From Desulfopila aestuarii DSM 18488 (GTDB lineage Bacteria; Desulfobacterota; Desulfobulbia; Desulfobulbales; Desulfocapsaceae): a stretch of 64,000 nucleotides of DNA. Below, piece after piece: positions 1 through 8,599 of this stretch (its first letter is position 1; every line of letters starts with the position of its first letter). Location: positions 62,001 to 126,000 of the forward strand of contig NZ_FRFE01000002.1 in assembly GCF_900143695.1 (NCBI RefSeq). Reading direction: 5' to 3'. Below the pieces are notes generated by a model. That model had not been told where the DNA came from. It worked only from the letters and a program-made list of their open reading frames with translations, and did not search any database. The translations under genes and the position numbers were made by a program.

Positions 1-1
1 T

Positions 2-433
2 TATGCCGACATGACCCTCACCGCCCCTGCCAGTGGTATCATCCAAAGCCGAATTCTCGAGCCGGGTGAAATGGCCGGCCCGACCAGACCGGTCTACACC
101 CTGGCTCTCGCTGATCCCAAATGGGTTCGAGCCTACCTGCCAGAACCACAGCTTGGCCGGGTTCAACCCGGCATGAAAGCAAACATCACCAGTGATTCAT
201 GGCCCAATGATCCCATTGCGGGCTGGATCGGCTCTATTTCACCGATTGCCGAATTCACCCCGCGGACGGTGCAGACTGAAGACCTGAGAACGAAGCTGGT
301 TTACGAAACGAGGGTCATGGTGCGTGATCCCGAGAATCGGCTCCGACTTGGCATGCCGGTTACGGTGACTCTCGAACAACAAACCGGGCCAAGTGATACA
401 TCCTCTGAAACCCCAGCAGCGCAACAGCAGTAA
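2..433 (+). CDS. HlyD-family periplasmic adaptor, C-terminal part (YbhG-like)
   Basis: This is the C-terminal 143 codons of a membrane-fusion (HlyD/RND-type) adaptor; the frame is open to the left edge, so the start lies outside the window. The residues begin inside the lipoyl/barrel part (TAPASGIIQSR, then MAGPTRPVYTLALADPKWVRAYL) and run through the beta-barrel region to a loose Ser/Thr/Gln-rich tail. Such adaptors connect an inner-membrane ABC exporter to an outer-membrane channel. The stop overlaps the start of the following ATPase by one base (TAATG), and two ABC-2 permeases follow, which matches the ybhG-ybhF-ybhS-ybhR gene order of enterobacteria. The substrate is unknown; family exporters handle drugs or cations. 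Confidence 0.88.
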   Translation, partial: YADMTLTAPASGIIQSRILEPGEMAGPTRPVYTLALADPKWVRAYLPEPQLGRVQPGMKANITSDSWPNDPIAGWIGSISPIAEFTPRTVQTEDLRTKLVYETRVMVRDPENRLRLGMPVTVTLEQQTGPSDTSSETPAAQQQ

Positions 434-2253
434 TGAGCAACTCATCGCCAATAGCCCCACACCATGCTGAAGGAGCAAAGGCCGACATTGTGCTGATGGT
501 TGAAGCGCTCTCCAAATGTTTCCCAGGTAAAAAGACACCGGAGATTCAAGCGCTGGATAATGTCAGCTTCACGGTGAGCCGCAACCAGGTTACCGGATTG
601 GTGGGGGCAGATGGTGCCGGCAAGACGACGCTTATCCGTATTGCGGCAGGCCTGCTGGTGCCCACCTCCGGCAGCGTCACGGTGCTTGGCCTCGACAGCG
701 CCACCGACACCCTGGAGATCCAGAGCCGGGTCGGTTATATGCCACAGAAATTTGGTCTTTACCAGGACTTGACCGTGGCGGAGAATATGACCCTCTATGC
801 TGATCTGCAAGGTGTGCCCAGCAAAGAACGGACTGATAAATTTCGCCGACTACTGCAGATGACCGATCTTGGCGCCTACACCGGTCGGAGAGCCGGCGCT
901 CTCTCCGGCGGCATGAAGCAAAAGCTGGGACTGGCCTGCGCCCTCATCAAATCCCCGGAAATTCTCCTTCTCGATGAGCCGACTGTAGGTGTTGATCCTG
1001 TTTCACGTCGTGAGTTATGGAAGATCGTGAATGAACTGGTTGAAAAAGATGGCATCGGTGTGCTGGTCTCCACCGCCTATCTCGATGAAGCCGAAAAATG
1101 CGACCAGGTTGTGGTTCTCCATGAAGGCAAAGTACTCGCCGAGGGTACACCCAAGGAATTCATGAGACCTATGGCCGGACAAGTACTGCTGATTGACGCC
1201 TCACCTGGCAAAAAAGCTCGAAATATCTATACTCGTCTTTCCGGCATGGACGATATTGTTGATGTCACCATTCGCTCCGGGAGAGTACGAACCGTATTGG
1301 CTGAAAATGCAGATAAAAATGCTCTGGCTGAGTCATTAGGGGCCGCAACCATCCACCAGGCGAATCCCACATTTGAAGATGCCTTTATGGCGCTGATCCC
1401 CCGTTCAGCTCAGCATCACCAACCTTCTCCAAGTACATTTCTCCACCCTGGTCACGACCAGGAGGAGATCGTACGCACCCATGAGCTACAGAAGATGTTC
1501 GGCACTTTTGAAGCTGTAAAAAAACTGAGCTTTTCAGTGAAACGTGGTGAGATCTTCGGCCTTCTTGGCCCTAACGGTGCTGGCAAAAGCACCACCTTTC
1601 GTATGCTCTGCGGTCTGCTACCGGCAAGTGCGGGTGAAATCTCAGTGGCCGGCCACGATCTCCGCCGCGCTCGTGCCAAGGCCAGGGCTCGCCTGGGCTA
1701 TATGGCCCAGCAATTCTCCCTCTACGGCCAACTCACCACCAGGGAGAACCTCAGCTTTTTTGGTAAGGCCTATGGACTTTCCGGCAAACTGCTGAAAACC
1801 AGGATGGAATGGGCTTTTGACGAATTCTCACTGGCCAGATGGGCAAACCGCCCGGCTGGTGGTCTGCCGGGCGGTAACAAACAGCGACTTGCCATGGCGG
1901 TAGCGCTGTTGCATGAGCCGGATATCCTCTTTCTCGACGAACCGACCTCCGGGGTTGACCCTTTCGCCCGCCGTGAATTCTGGCTGCGCATCAATACCTT
2001 TGCCGAACAGGGTACCACAGTGGTGGTCACCACCCATTTCATGGAAGAAGCGGAATACTGCGATCGTATGCTCATCATGAGCCAAGGTGATACGCTCGCC
2101 TTCGGCACACCGGCAGAGATTCGCGAACTGGCGAAAACTTCTGGTAACCCGCAACCTACCATGGACGATGCCTTTATCGCCCTGGCAGAAGGGAAAGTGA
2201 ATATGGCGCAGTCCGCTCCGGCGCCCCCCTATAGGGAGGACACGTTGCCATGA
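433..2253 (+). CDS. ybhF: Tandem-domain ABC-2 transporter ATPase (YbhF-like)
   Basis: A 606-residue protein with two ABC ATPase domains in one chain, the cytoplasmic motor of an ABC-2 exporter. Domain 1 has a Walker A GADGAGKTT near residue 59, signature LSGGMKQ near 157 and Walker B ILLLDEP. Domain 2 has Walker A GPNGAGKST near 379, a signature with proline for serine (LPGGNKQ, near 477) and Walker B ILFLDEP. As I recall, a proline at this place is seen in related YbhF-type proteins, so I do not read it as decay. The length is close to the usual 580 residues. It overlaps the adaptor upstream by one base and the first permease downstream by four, so all four genes should be co-translated. Confidence 0.92.
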   Translation: MSNSSPIAPHHAEGAKADIVLMVEALSKCFPGKKTPEIQALDNVSFTVSRNQVTGLVGADGAGKTTLIRIAAGLLVPTSGSVTVLGLDSATDTLEIQSRVGYMPQKFGLYQDLTVAENMTLYADLQGVPSKERTDKFRRLLQMTDLGAYTGRRAGALSGGMKQKLGLACALIKSPEILLLDEPTVGVDPVSRRELWKIVNELVEKDGIGVLVSTAYLDEAEKCDQVVVLHEGKVLAEGTPKEFMRPMAGQVLLIDASPGKKARNIYTRLSGMDDIVDVTIRSGRVRTVLAENADKNALAESLGAATIHQANPTFEDAFMALIPRSAQHHQPSPSTFLHPGHDQEEIVRTHELQKMFGTFEAVKKLSFSVKRGEIFGLLGPNGAGKSTTFRMLCGLLPASAGEISVAGHDLRRARAKARARLGYMAQQFSLYGQLTTRENLSFFGKAYGLSGKLLKTRMEWAFDEFSLARWANRPAGGLPGGNKQRLAMAVALLHEPDILFLDEPTSGVDPFARREFWLRINTFAEQGTTVVVTTHFMEEAEYCDRMLIMSQGDTLAFGTPAEIRELAKTSGNPQPTMDDAFIALAEGKVNMAQSAPAPPYREDTLP

Positions 2254-3383
2254 AAGGTAAAGCCCTCTTTCTGATGCGGCTTCGCGGCATCCTCGTGAAG
2301 GAAACGTTGCAGATCCTGCGTGATCCAAGCAGCATTGCACTCGCCATTGTGATGCCGATGATCCTGCTCTTTCTCTTCGGCTATGGGGTAACACTGGACG
2401 CCGACCACATCCCCACCGCCCTTGTCGATGATGATGGCAGCGCGGTTGCCAAAGAACTGACAGCACGGTTTGATCTCTCACCCAATTTCGAGCTTCTCCC
2501 AACCCGCACCATGGTCGAGGCTGAGGAACTCATCAAAAATCGTGAGGCGCATGCCATTATCCGATTGCAGTCCGATTTCACCGCACGATTACTCAGTGGA
2601 CGTGAGGCCTCAGTACAGCTCATCGTCAACGGTATCGACGCAAACCGCGCGCGGTTGATCCAGGGCTATGCGCGCGCGGCACTGGCAAATTGGTCGTCTA
2701 TGCGGCTGGCACGCGGCGAAACGGCAGGACTGCCCGCCGTAATCGTCTCACAGCGAGTCTGGTTCAACGAGAGTACGGAGAGTCGTGACTTCATGGTCCC
2801 TGGCCTTATCACCCTGATCATGACCCTTATCGGTATTCTCCTCACCGCCCTAGTGGTCGCCCGGGAATGGGAGCGCGGCACCATGGAGGCTATGCTGGTC
2901 ACTCCACTGCGACGTATCGAGATCCTGATTGGCAAGATCCTGCCCTACTATATTCTTGGCATGCTCGGCATGGGAATGTCAGTGGTGGTTGCGATACTGG
3001 TATTTCAGGTACCCTTTCGCGGCTCAGTGGCAGCCCTGATTCTTTTCAGTTCGTTGTTCATGCTGGCTTCACTCGGGTTCGGCCTGCTGTTGTCCGCAGC
3101 GATTCGCATCCAGTTCGTCGCTGCCCAGGTCTCGATTGTCGCTGGATTTTTGCCTGCATTTTTTCTCTCCGGCCTGATCTTTGATCTTGAGTCCACGCCG
3201 CTACCAATTCAGGTCATAAGCCATATCGTGCCTGCCCGATATTTTGTCGATATCAGCCACACCCTGTTTATGGCGGGTGATATCTGGTCGATACTCGTAC
3301 CGGACGGGCTGGTCCTCGCAGGAATGGCGGTGTTCTTTATCAGTCTGGCCTATCGCAACATCACCAAGAGACTGGAAAAATGA
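2250..3383 (+). CDS. ybhS: ABC-2 type exporter permease (YbhS-like)
   Basis: A 377-residue inner-membrane permease of the ABC-2 family. One hydrophobic segment lies near residues 30-50 (IALAIVMPMILLFLFGYGV), a large periplasmic domain of about 120 residues follows, and five further membrane segments fill the C-terminal half. The family hallmark, an amphipathic stretch after the second helix (REWERGTMEAMLVTPLRRIE), is clear. The gene starts inside the end of the ATPase gene (ATGA overlap) and overlaps the second permease in the same way. The two permeases most likely form a heterodimer driven by the tandem ATPase. Substrate not determined. Confidence 0.92.
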   Translation: MKGKALFLMRLRGILVKETLQILRDPSSIALAIVMPMILLFLFGYGVTLDADHIPTALVDDDGSAVAKELTARFDLSPNFELLPTRTMVEAEELIKNREAHAIIRLQSDFTARLLSGREASVQLIVNGIDANRARLIQGYARAALANWSSMRLARGETAGLPAVIVSQRVWFNESTESRDFMVPGLITLIMTLIGILLTALVVAREWERGTMEAMLVTPLRRIEILIGKILPYYILGMLGMGMSVVVAILVFQVPFRGSVAALILFSSLFMLASLGFGLLLSAAIRIQFVAAQVSIVAGFLPAFFLSGLIFDLESTPLPIQVISHIVPARYFVDISHTLFMAGDIWSILVPDGLVLAGMAVFFISLAYRNITKRLEK

Positions 3384-4504
3384 AAGCGTTTCTCCTCAGG
3401 ATATTGGCCATCGTGCAAAAAGAATTCATGATGGTCCTAAAAGACAAGAAAAGTCGGTTCGTCATCATCGGCCCGCCACTCATCCAGTTTTTTGTTTTCG
3501 GTTATGCCGCCACCTATGACCTGCAGGATGTGCGATATGCCGTTTTCGATGAGTCGCGTACCACACTTTCACGGCAATTGTTGGCGCATGTCGATGGTTC
3601 CGGCATCTTCCGCCTTACCGGTTACCTGCAAGACCAGCATCAGCTGACCGAAATCATCGACAACCAAGGTGCACGCCTGGCCATCCATATAAGCCCAGAA
3701 TTCGATAACGCCCTGCAAAACGGTCGGCCCGCTACCGTTCAGGTCATCGCTGATGGTCGCAACCCAAACGTTGCACTCATCGCTATGGGCTATTTCAGCT
3801 CGATGGTCGAGCAGTTCAATCGTGAGCTGGTCGAACAAGGGATCGTCACAGCCACAGATCCGGGACTACGGCTTGATGACCGGGCCTGGTTCAATGAGAA
3901 TCTGCGTTCCAGGTGGTTTATTGTATCCGCACTGGGCGGCATCATCAGTATGGTGGTGGTAATGATTCTGACCAGTCTCTCAGTAGCGAGAGAGCGTGAA
4001 TTCGGCACCTTCGATCAGTTACTGGTGGCACCTTTTACCCCCGGCGAGATCCTGATCGGTAAGTCGCTGCCAGGCATTGTCTTCGGCCTGATGGACGCAC
4101 TTCTCTTCGCCACCGGCGCCATCTACTGGTTCGGAGTGCCGTTTCGAGGAACAATAGCTGCTTTGGTACTTTCTCTGCTCGCCTTTATCATTACCATGGT
4201 GGGTGTGGGGTTGCTTGTCTCGTCTCTGGCCATGACCATGCAGCAAGGACTGCTCGGCTCGTTTCTGTTTATCATGCCAGCCGTCACCCTTTCAGGATTT
4301 GCCACGCCTGTCGAAAATATGCCTTACTGGCTGCAATATGCAGATCTCCTGAATCCTGTACGTTATGTTATCATTGCCCTGCGCAATATCTTTCTTGAGG
4401 GAGCGAACACCGCTATGGTTTGGCCTCAACTCTGGCCGCTGTTGTTGATGGCGTGCGTAACCTTGCCCTTAGCCGCCTGGCTGTTTAGAAACCGCTCGGT
4501 GTGA
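3380..4504 (+). CDS. ybhR: ABC-2 type exporter permease (YbhR-like)
   Basis: A 374-residue paralogue of the preceding permease with the same layout: helix near residues 28-48, periplasmic domain, then a C-terminal helical bundle. The conserved stretch here reads REREFGTFDQLLVAPFTPGE. It is the last gene of the exporter operon. A 157-base gap without a clear hairpin terminator follows before the next gene on the same strand. The near-equal size of the two permeases and the four-base overlap support a heterodimeric channel. Confidence 0.92.
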   Translation: MKAFLLRILAIVQKEFMMVLKDKKSRFVIIGPPLIQFFVFGYAATYDLQDVRYAVFDESRTTLSRQLLAHVDGSGIFRLTGYLQDQHQLTEIIDNQGARLAIHISPEFDNALQNGRPATVQVIADGRNPNVALIAMGYFSSMVEQFNRELVEQGIVTATDPGLRLDDRAWFNENLRSRWFIVSALGGIISMVVVMILTSLSVAREREFGTFDQLLVAPFTPGEILIGKSLPGIVFGLMDALLFATGAIYWFGVPFRGTIAALVLSLLAFIITMVGVGLLVSSLAMTMQQGLLGSFLFIMPAVTLSGFATPVENMPYWLQYADLLNPVRYVIIALRNIFLEGANTAMVWPQLWPLLLMACVTLPLAAWLFRNRSV

Positions 4505-4661
4505 AAGATCAAAAAACTCATTGTGTCATCTGAAAATATTGTGCTTCAAGTGTGGGGACGCTGTATGGTATTCGGAGTATGAGCACCAGTAGAAAAATGT
4601 CCACCCCCAGTTATTTCACCTTCAATTCACAACCGATAGTTCCATATAATCGTCAATTTTT

Positions 4662-5915
4662 ATGCTACGTAGAACCTCTTTCTGTACCCTTTGCACTGTT
4701 CTTCTGCCATTTGTCTCATTTGCCGCAGAACCGGCTACAATGGCTTTTAAGACTTCTGAGATATCAGTAGAAACTCCGGCTCCTAAAAGATTTGTGACGA
4801 AGGGCACTGCGATTTTTGATCTCAAAGAAGAAAAATCCGCCTTTTTCAAGGGCATCGGCTATTCGCCCTACTTACCTAATGAAACGCCGATTTATGGCGC
4901 AGCACCCGGTAATGACGTTCGTTATGACGAACATATCGGTCTTTTGAAAAATATGGGTGTCAATTATCTTCATGTCTTTCCGATGAAGATGCCGGAAAAC
5001 TTCTTCACGGCACTGGACACTACCGACATGGTCTACGGCCAGGATATCTGGATCTGGGCCTATGAAGAGGATTTCCTGGCCGAACCATTTCTCGCCAAGA
5101 CCTTGAACGATATCAAAGGAGTCATCGATCACACCTACGCTATTGGCCGACCGGAACGGCTTGTGCTCTTTTCCATCGGCGACGAATTACAGGCCGCGGG
5201 TGTAATGCGTACCGACAGCCGGCATCCTGAAGTTCGAGAATTTATAGGCAAACACGTACGCGTCACCAACCGGACTCCCACCGAAGTTGCTCTGGCCCGT
5301 CTTATCGACGGGGCGATCGACTATGAGCTCAACCGCTATGGGCAGCGCCATCTGTACTGCCACACCAGCTGGACCCATATCGGACCGGTAGCAGCGCGCC
5401 CCGATCTTGAGGTACCAAAAGAGAGCATTCTCACCCCAGATCTTGGCGATCTGGTCTGCCTCAACGTTTACACCTACGCCAGGGGGGTTCGCACATCACC
5501 TCCCGGTTCGGTCACCGGCAGCAGCTATCAGGGTTATCTCGAAGAATTGGCAGAGCAATCGGAAAAACCGGTTTTGATAACCCAGGTCGGCTTTTCCACC
5601 TCGCCTTTTGAACCCAAAGCGTGGGTACCTGGATTTGGCGGCCATAAAGTCGAAGACGTTGTCGGACATCTTGAAGCCATCTGGAAAGACGTTCGCACGG
5701 CCAAAGGTAAGGAGAAAATTGCCGGTATCTCCATTTTTGAACTGCATGACGAATGGTGGAAAAGCGGGGAGGATCCAACCGACTCAACCCGTCACGAGCT
5801 GGAAGACCCCGAAGAGTGGTTTGGCCTCTATGAAGTGGGTGCCGACCACCGGCTGGTGCCCAAAGGAGAAATTCCGGCAACTCTCCGCCGCTTGTATACT
5901 GCTGAGGAAAAATAA
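4662..5915 (+). CDS. Exported TIM-barrel glycosidase-like protein
   Basis: A 417-residue protein with a cleavable signal peptide (MLRRTSFCTLCTVLLPFVSFAAEP). The mature part resembles TIM-barrel glycoside hydrolases and transglycosylases of the GH72/GH17 type: a first strand FFKGIGYSPY near residue 61, LKNMGVNYLHVFP near 95, a candidate acid/base glutamate in SIGDELQ (about Glu175) and a candidate nucleophile glutamate near the end in ISIFELHDEWWK (Glu360 or Glu364). The protein should act in the periplasm or outside the cell on a glucan-like polymer; the substrate cannot be read from sequence. Its stop overlaps the start of the LysE-type exporter by one base. Fold assignment is by motif recognition. 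Confidence 0.72.
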   Translation: MLRRTSFCTLCTVLLPFVSFAAEPATMAFKTSEISVETPAPKRFVTKGTAIFDLKEEKSAFFKGIGYSPYLPNETPIYGAAPGNDVRYDEHIGLLKNMGVNYLHVFPMKMPENFFTALDTTDMVYGQDIWIWAYEEDFLAEPFLAKTLNDIKGVIDHTYAIGRPERLVLFSIGDELQAAGVMRTDSRHPEVREFIGKHVRVTNRTPTEVALARLIDGAIDYELNRYGQRHLYCHTSWTHIGPVAARPDLEVPKESILTPDLGDLVCLNVYTYARGVRTSPPGSVTGSSYQGYLEELAEQSEKPVLITQVGFSTSPFEPKAWVPGFGGHKVEDVVGHLEAIWKDVRTAKGKEKIAGISIFELHDEWWKSGEDPTDSTRHELEDPEEWFGLYEVGADHRLVPKGEIPATLRRLYTAEEK

Positions 5916-6556
5916 TGTTTGAAACAATCAACCTGACCATTTTTATCGTTTCCGGCCTGCTACTCAACATTACTCCAGGTGCTGATGTTCTTTATATCAC
6001 CAGCCGCAGCGCCAGCCAGGGAACACGAGCAGGAATCATCGCAGCCCTGGGAATCGGCACCGGGGGTATCGTCCACATCCTGTTCGCGACATTCGGTCTG
6101 TCAGCGATTCTCGCCACCTCGGCCCTGGCCTTTACTATCGTGAAACTCGCTGGCGCCGGCTATCTTATCTATCTGGGAATCACGGCCCTGCTGGCCTTAC
6201 GAACCAAACCGAATACCAACACGGAAACCATCGCAGTCCCGTCTCTTGCCAACAACAGGATCTTCCGGCAGGCGATTCTGGTCAACGTCCTGAATCCCAA
6301 GGTTGCCCTTTTTTTTCTCGCATTTCTGCCCCAGTTCGTTGCCCCACACGCCACCCATCCAGCACTTGCTTTTCTCTTTCTTGGCTGTCTTTTCAATGTC
6401 AATGGAACGATAGTCAACATCCTCTTTGCCGTCAGTTCGGCGCAGATTGCAAGCAGAGTGAAAAGGGGTAGTTTTCTTCCGACTCTACTGAAGACCGGCG
6501 TCGGTACCCTCTTTGTCTGGCTCGGCCTTCGACTTGCTATTTCGGCTCAGAGATAG
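5915..6556 (+). CDS. LysE/RhtB-family amino acid exporter
   Basis: A 213-residue inner-membrane protein with about six membrane segments and the family N-terminus (NITPGADVLYITSRSASQGTRAG). The glycine-rich loop after the first helix and the conserved NPKVALFFLAFLPQF segment in the middle are typical of RhtB-type exporters of amino acids or homoserine lactones. It overlaps the glycosidase-like gene by one base and is followed within 30 bases by a strong hairpin terminator, so it closes that transcription unit. The exported compound is not predictable. Confidence 0.9.
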   Translation: MFETINLTIFIVSGLLLNITPGADVLYITSRSASQGTRAGIIAALGIGTGGIVHILFATFGLSAILATSALAFTIVKLAGAGYLIYLGITALLALRTKPNTNTETIAVPSLANNRIFRQAILVNVLNPKVALFFLAFLPQFVAPHATHPALAFLFLGCLFNVNGTIVNILFAVSSAQIASRVKRGSFLPTLLKTGVGTLFVWLGLRLAISAQR

Positions 6557-6585
6557 CACCGCAAGATCCTATCAGCAGAATAAAT

Positions 6586-6626
6586 AAAAGCCCGATCATC
6601 CCTCAAAGGGGACAATCGGGCTTTTT
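6586..6626. terminator. Bidirectional intrinsic terminator
   Basis: An 11-base stem (AAAAGCCCGAT with ATCGGGCTTTT) around an 18-base loop, followed by T-rich sequence on the plus strand. On the minus strand the stem is followed by TTTATTTATT. It sits between the convergent LysE-type and rubredoxin-like genes and should end both transcripts. Confidence 0.88.
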
Positions 6627-6668
6627 AATTGTATTCAACGTAGTCTTACAGTTACAGACTAACGCATC

Positions 6669-7487
6669 TCACTTCTTCATCATCTTATCTCGCGCCCCAA
6701 AAACCAGTTTACCACCGAGATGACCGGCGATGCCTGTTGCACCCAGCATCACGGCAGCAACACCAAAATAAATCAGACGAAATGGCGAATCTGCCTCGGC
6801 AACACCGGGCTCAAAGAAACGCCAGGCCACCAGGATAATGAGAGAAATAGTGACAACAGCACTACAGAATATTTTCATGAAAAAGATAAAGGTTTTCGCC
6901 CCCTGGTAGCGATTCTTCCATTCTGTGAAACCCGTCAACAGTACCAATGGCATGGTAATCAGCACCGCGACCAGATTGTAAAATGCTGCCGGTTCAAAAG
7001 CTTTAATATTCAAAAAGATACTAATAGCCAGAAAGATCACAGCAATCGGCAGAATCCCGTTGGGCATGTGCACAGATATAGGATGGAGGTGCAGCCGCAT
7101 CATCATTTTTACAATGAACCCGGGCTTCTTAGCCTGAACAGGAGCGGACGTATCTTTTGTCTCGACCTTTGCCACCGGTGGCAGTTCATTGCCATCGCCG
7201 TCAATCTCTACGAATTTTTCGGCAGCCGCTTTACAAATGGGACAATCCTTGGGCGGCACGTCACCTTCCAGGATATAGCCGCAGATCGTGCATTTCCAAC
7301 GACTGCCCTCGCGCTTTTCTTCTTTTACAGGCGGCTGTTCCGAGACAGATGCCTTTTCAACTACAGCCTCCTGATCTTCCACAACCTCCTCAAACATCTC
7401 GGCCGGAGCCTTGCACAACGGGCACTTCTCCGGTGGAGCTTCACCTTCATAAATATAGCCACAGACAGTACATTTCCATTTCTTCAT
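6669..7487 (-). CDS. Double rubredoxin-like domain fused to DUF2231 membrane domain
   Basis: A 272-residue protein. Two rubredoxin-like metal-binding knuckle pairs come first: CTVCGYIYEG with CPLCKAP (residues about 5-30) and CTICGYILEG with CPICKAA (about 64-90), each short like the rubredoxin-like part of rubrerythrin. An acidic linker follows, then a membrane domain of the DUF2231 type (HPISVHMPNGILPIAV, four helices). It probably passes electrons at the membrane through Fe(Cys)4 centres; the partner is unknown. I chose the start at 7487 because AGGAGG lies five bases upstream, although the frame is open to 7538. It stands alone, convergent with the LysE-type gene. Confidence 0.82.
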   Translation of the reverse strand: MKKWKCTVCGYIYEGEAPPEKCPLCKAPAEMFEEVVEDQEAVVEKASVSEQPPVKEEKREGSRWKCTICGYILEGDVPPKDCPICKAAAEKFVEIDGDGNELPPVAKVETKDTSAPVQAKKPGFIVKMMMRLHLHPISVHMPNGILPIAVIFLAISIFLNIKAFEPAAFYNLVAVLITMPLVLLTGFTEWKNRYQGAKTFIFFMKIFCSAVVTISLIILVAWRFFEPGVAEADSPFRLIYFGVAAVMLGATGIAGHLGGKLVFGARDKMMKK

Positions 7488-7835
7488 ATCGTCCTCCTTC
7501 ATTATGATCAATTCCGCAAGAAAAATGCTCAAAATCAAGCTGGTTAATCTACGTCATTATTGGTATCGCCCTTTCTATTCAAGCCAGTAAAGATGCGACA
7601 GGCCCACATTGTTGATCATCCTGATGGTCAGGATGAGGCAGCACATCCACTGCACTCTACCTGCAGATTTACTGAATTCCGAGCACTATTTCCGAACCTG
7701 CCCAGAAATTTTTACAAACCATATCGGACAACAACAGCAAAGAGCGAAGAGATAAAAGGTTATACACCAGGCATTGGTTCGTCACCAATATCCCCACCGC
7801 TTCATAGCATTACATTCTGCTGTGCCAACAAAAAA
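7488..7835. other. Intergenic region without recognisable gene
   Basis: About 350 bases between the rubredoxin-like gene and the next minus-strand operon. Open frames here are short and without family resemblance. It should hold the promoter for the rubredoxin-like gene, but I see no convincing -35/-10 pair. Confidence 0.5.
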
Positions 7836-7872
7836 GGGTGTCCGTAATGAAATCTTTCCATTACGGACACCC
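7836..7872 (-). terminator. Strong intrinsic terminator of the ABC/DUF2318 operon
   Basis: A perfect 14-base-pair stem (arms 7836-7849 and 7859-7872) with a 9-base loop. Read on the minus strand it is followed directly by a run of Ts. It lies about 50 bases beyond the stop of the ABC ATPase gene. Confidence 0.9.
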
Positions 7873-7923
7873 TCAGGTTAAAATTCTAGAAGTGCCGAGC
7901 CAACCATTCAGATGGTTTATATA

Positions 7924-8586
7924 TTATACAATCACTCCATCCTCGATATGCACTGAACGTCCGGCCATCTTGGCATAGACCGGATCGTGGGTCACCATTA
8001 CCACAGCGAGCCCGTCGTTATTCAGTTCGGAGAGCAAACCCATAATCTTCTCTCCGGTACCCTTGTCAAGACTGCCTGTTGGCTCGTCAGCAAAGAGAAC
8101 TTTTGACGATTTCACAAGTGCCCTCGCAATTGCCACCCGTTGTTGCTCACCGCCGGAGAGATTTCCAGGCAGACGATCGGCCTTATCGGCAAGACCAACC
8201 CGCTCCAGACAGCCAAGGGCTTTCTCCATCGCCGCCTTTTTCACCGGTCGTACCGATTGCATAAATGGCAAAAGAGTATTTTCCAGAACCGTCAGGTAGG
8301 GCAGTAGATGATGAAACTGAAAGATCACGGAAAAGTCAGACTGCCGAAGCCTGTTCAGCCGTTTTTCAGAAAGTGCTGACAGGTTCTCTGTCCCATAATG
8401 CAGTTCTCCGCCATCGGGGCGTACCAAGGTTGAGAGGACATTCAATAGCGTGGTCTTGCCCGAGCCTGATCGACCGACAATGGAAACAAATTCACCATCA
8501 TGAATATCGACTGATACATTTTTCAAAACCGGCACGACTTTGTTATCGGTTATAAAATTTTTGCTAATATTCTGTGCTGATAGCAT
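7924..8586 (-). CDS. ABC transporter ATPase, MacB/LolD type
   Basis: A 220-residue ATPase with Walker A GRSGSGKTT, signature LSGGEQQRVAIARAL, Walker B VLFADEP and the MacB/LolD-type stretch DEPTGSLD. It powers the FtsX-like permease encoded just upstream (13-base gap). The frame is open to 8667, but AAGGAG nine bases before ATG 8586 and the family N-terminus (MLSAQNISKNF) decide the start. Last gene of a four-gene operon ending at the terminator 7836-7872. Confidence 0.92.
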   Translation of the reverse strand: MLSAQNISKNFITDNKVVPVLKNVSVDIHDGEFVSIVGRSGSGKTTLLNVLSTLVRPDGGELHYGTENLSALSEKRLNRLRQSDFSVIFQFHHLLPYLTVLENTLLPFMQSVRPVKKAAMEKALGCLERVGLADKADRLPGNLSGGEQQRVAIARALVKSSKVLFADEPTGSLDKGTGEKIMGLLSELNNDGLAVVMVTHDPVYAKMAGRSVHIEDGVIV

Positions 8587-8599
8587 TTCTTTATTCTCC

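Noticed and set aside
1861-1884. Broken second ATPase domain in YbhF (LPGG for LSGG)
   Set aside because: All other motifs are intact, and a proline at this position is, as I recall, found in related tandem-domain exporters.
1828-2502. Minus-strand open frame across the ybhF/ybhS junction
   Set aside because: It overlaps two well-supported genes with clear motifs and shows no family features.
6720-7547. Long plus-strand open frame opposite the rubredoxin-like gene (275 codons)
   Set aside because: The minus-strand gene has two clear rubredoxin-like domains, a strong ribosome site and family motifs; the antisense product is low-quality and His/Gln-rich.
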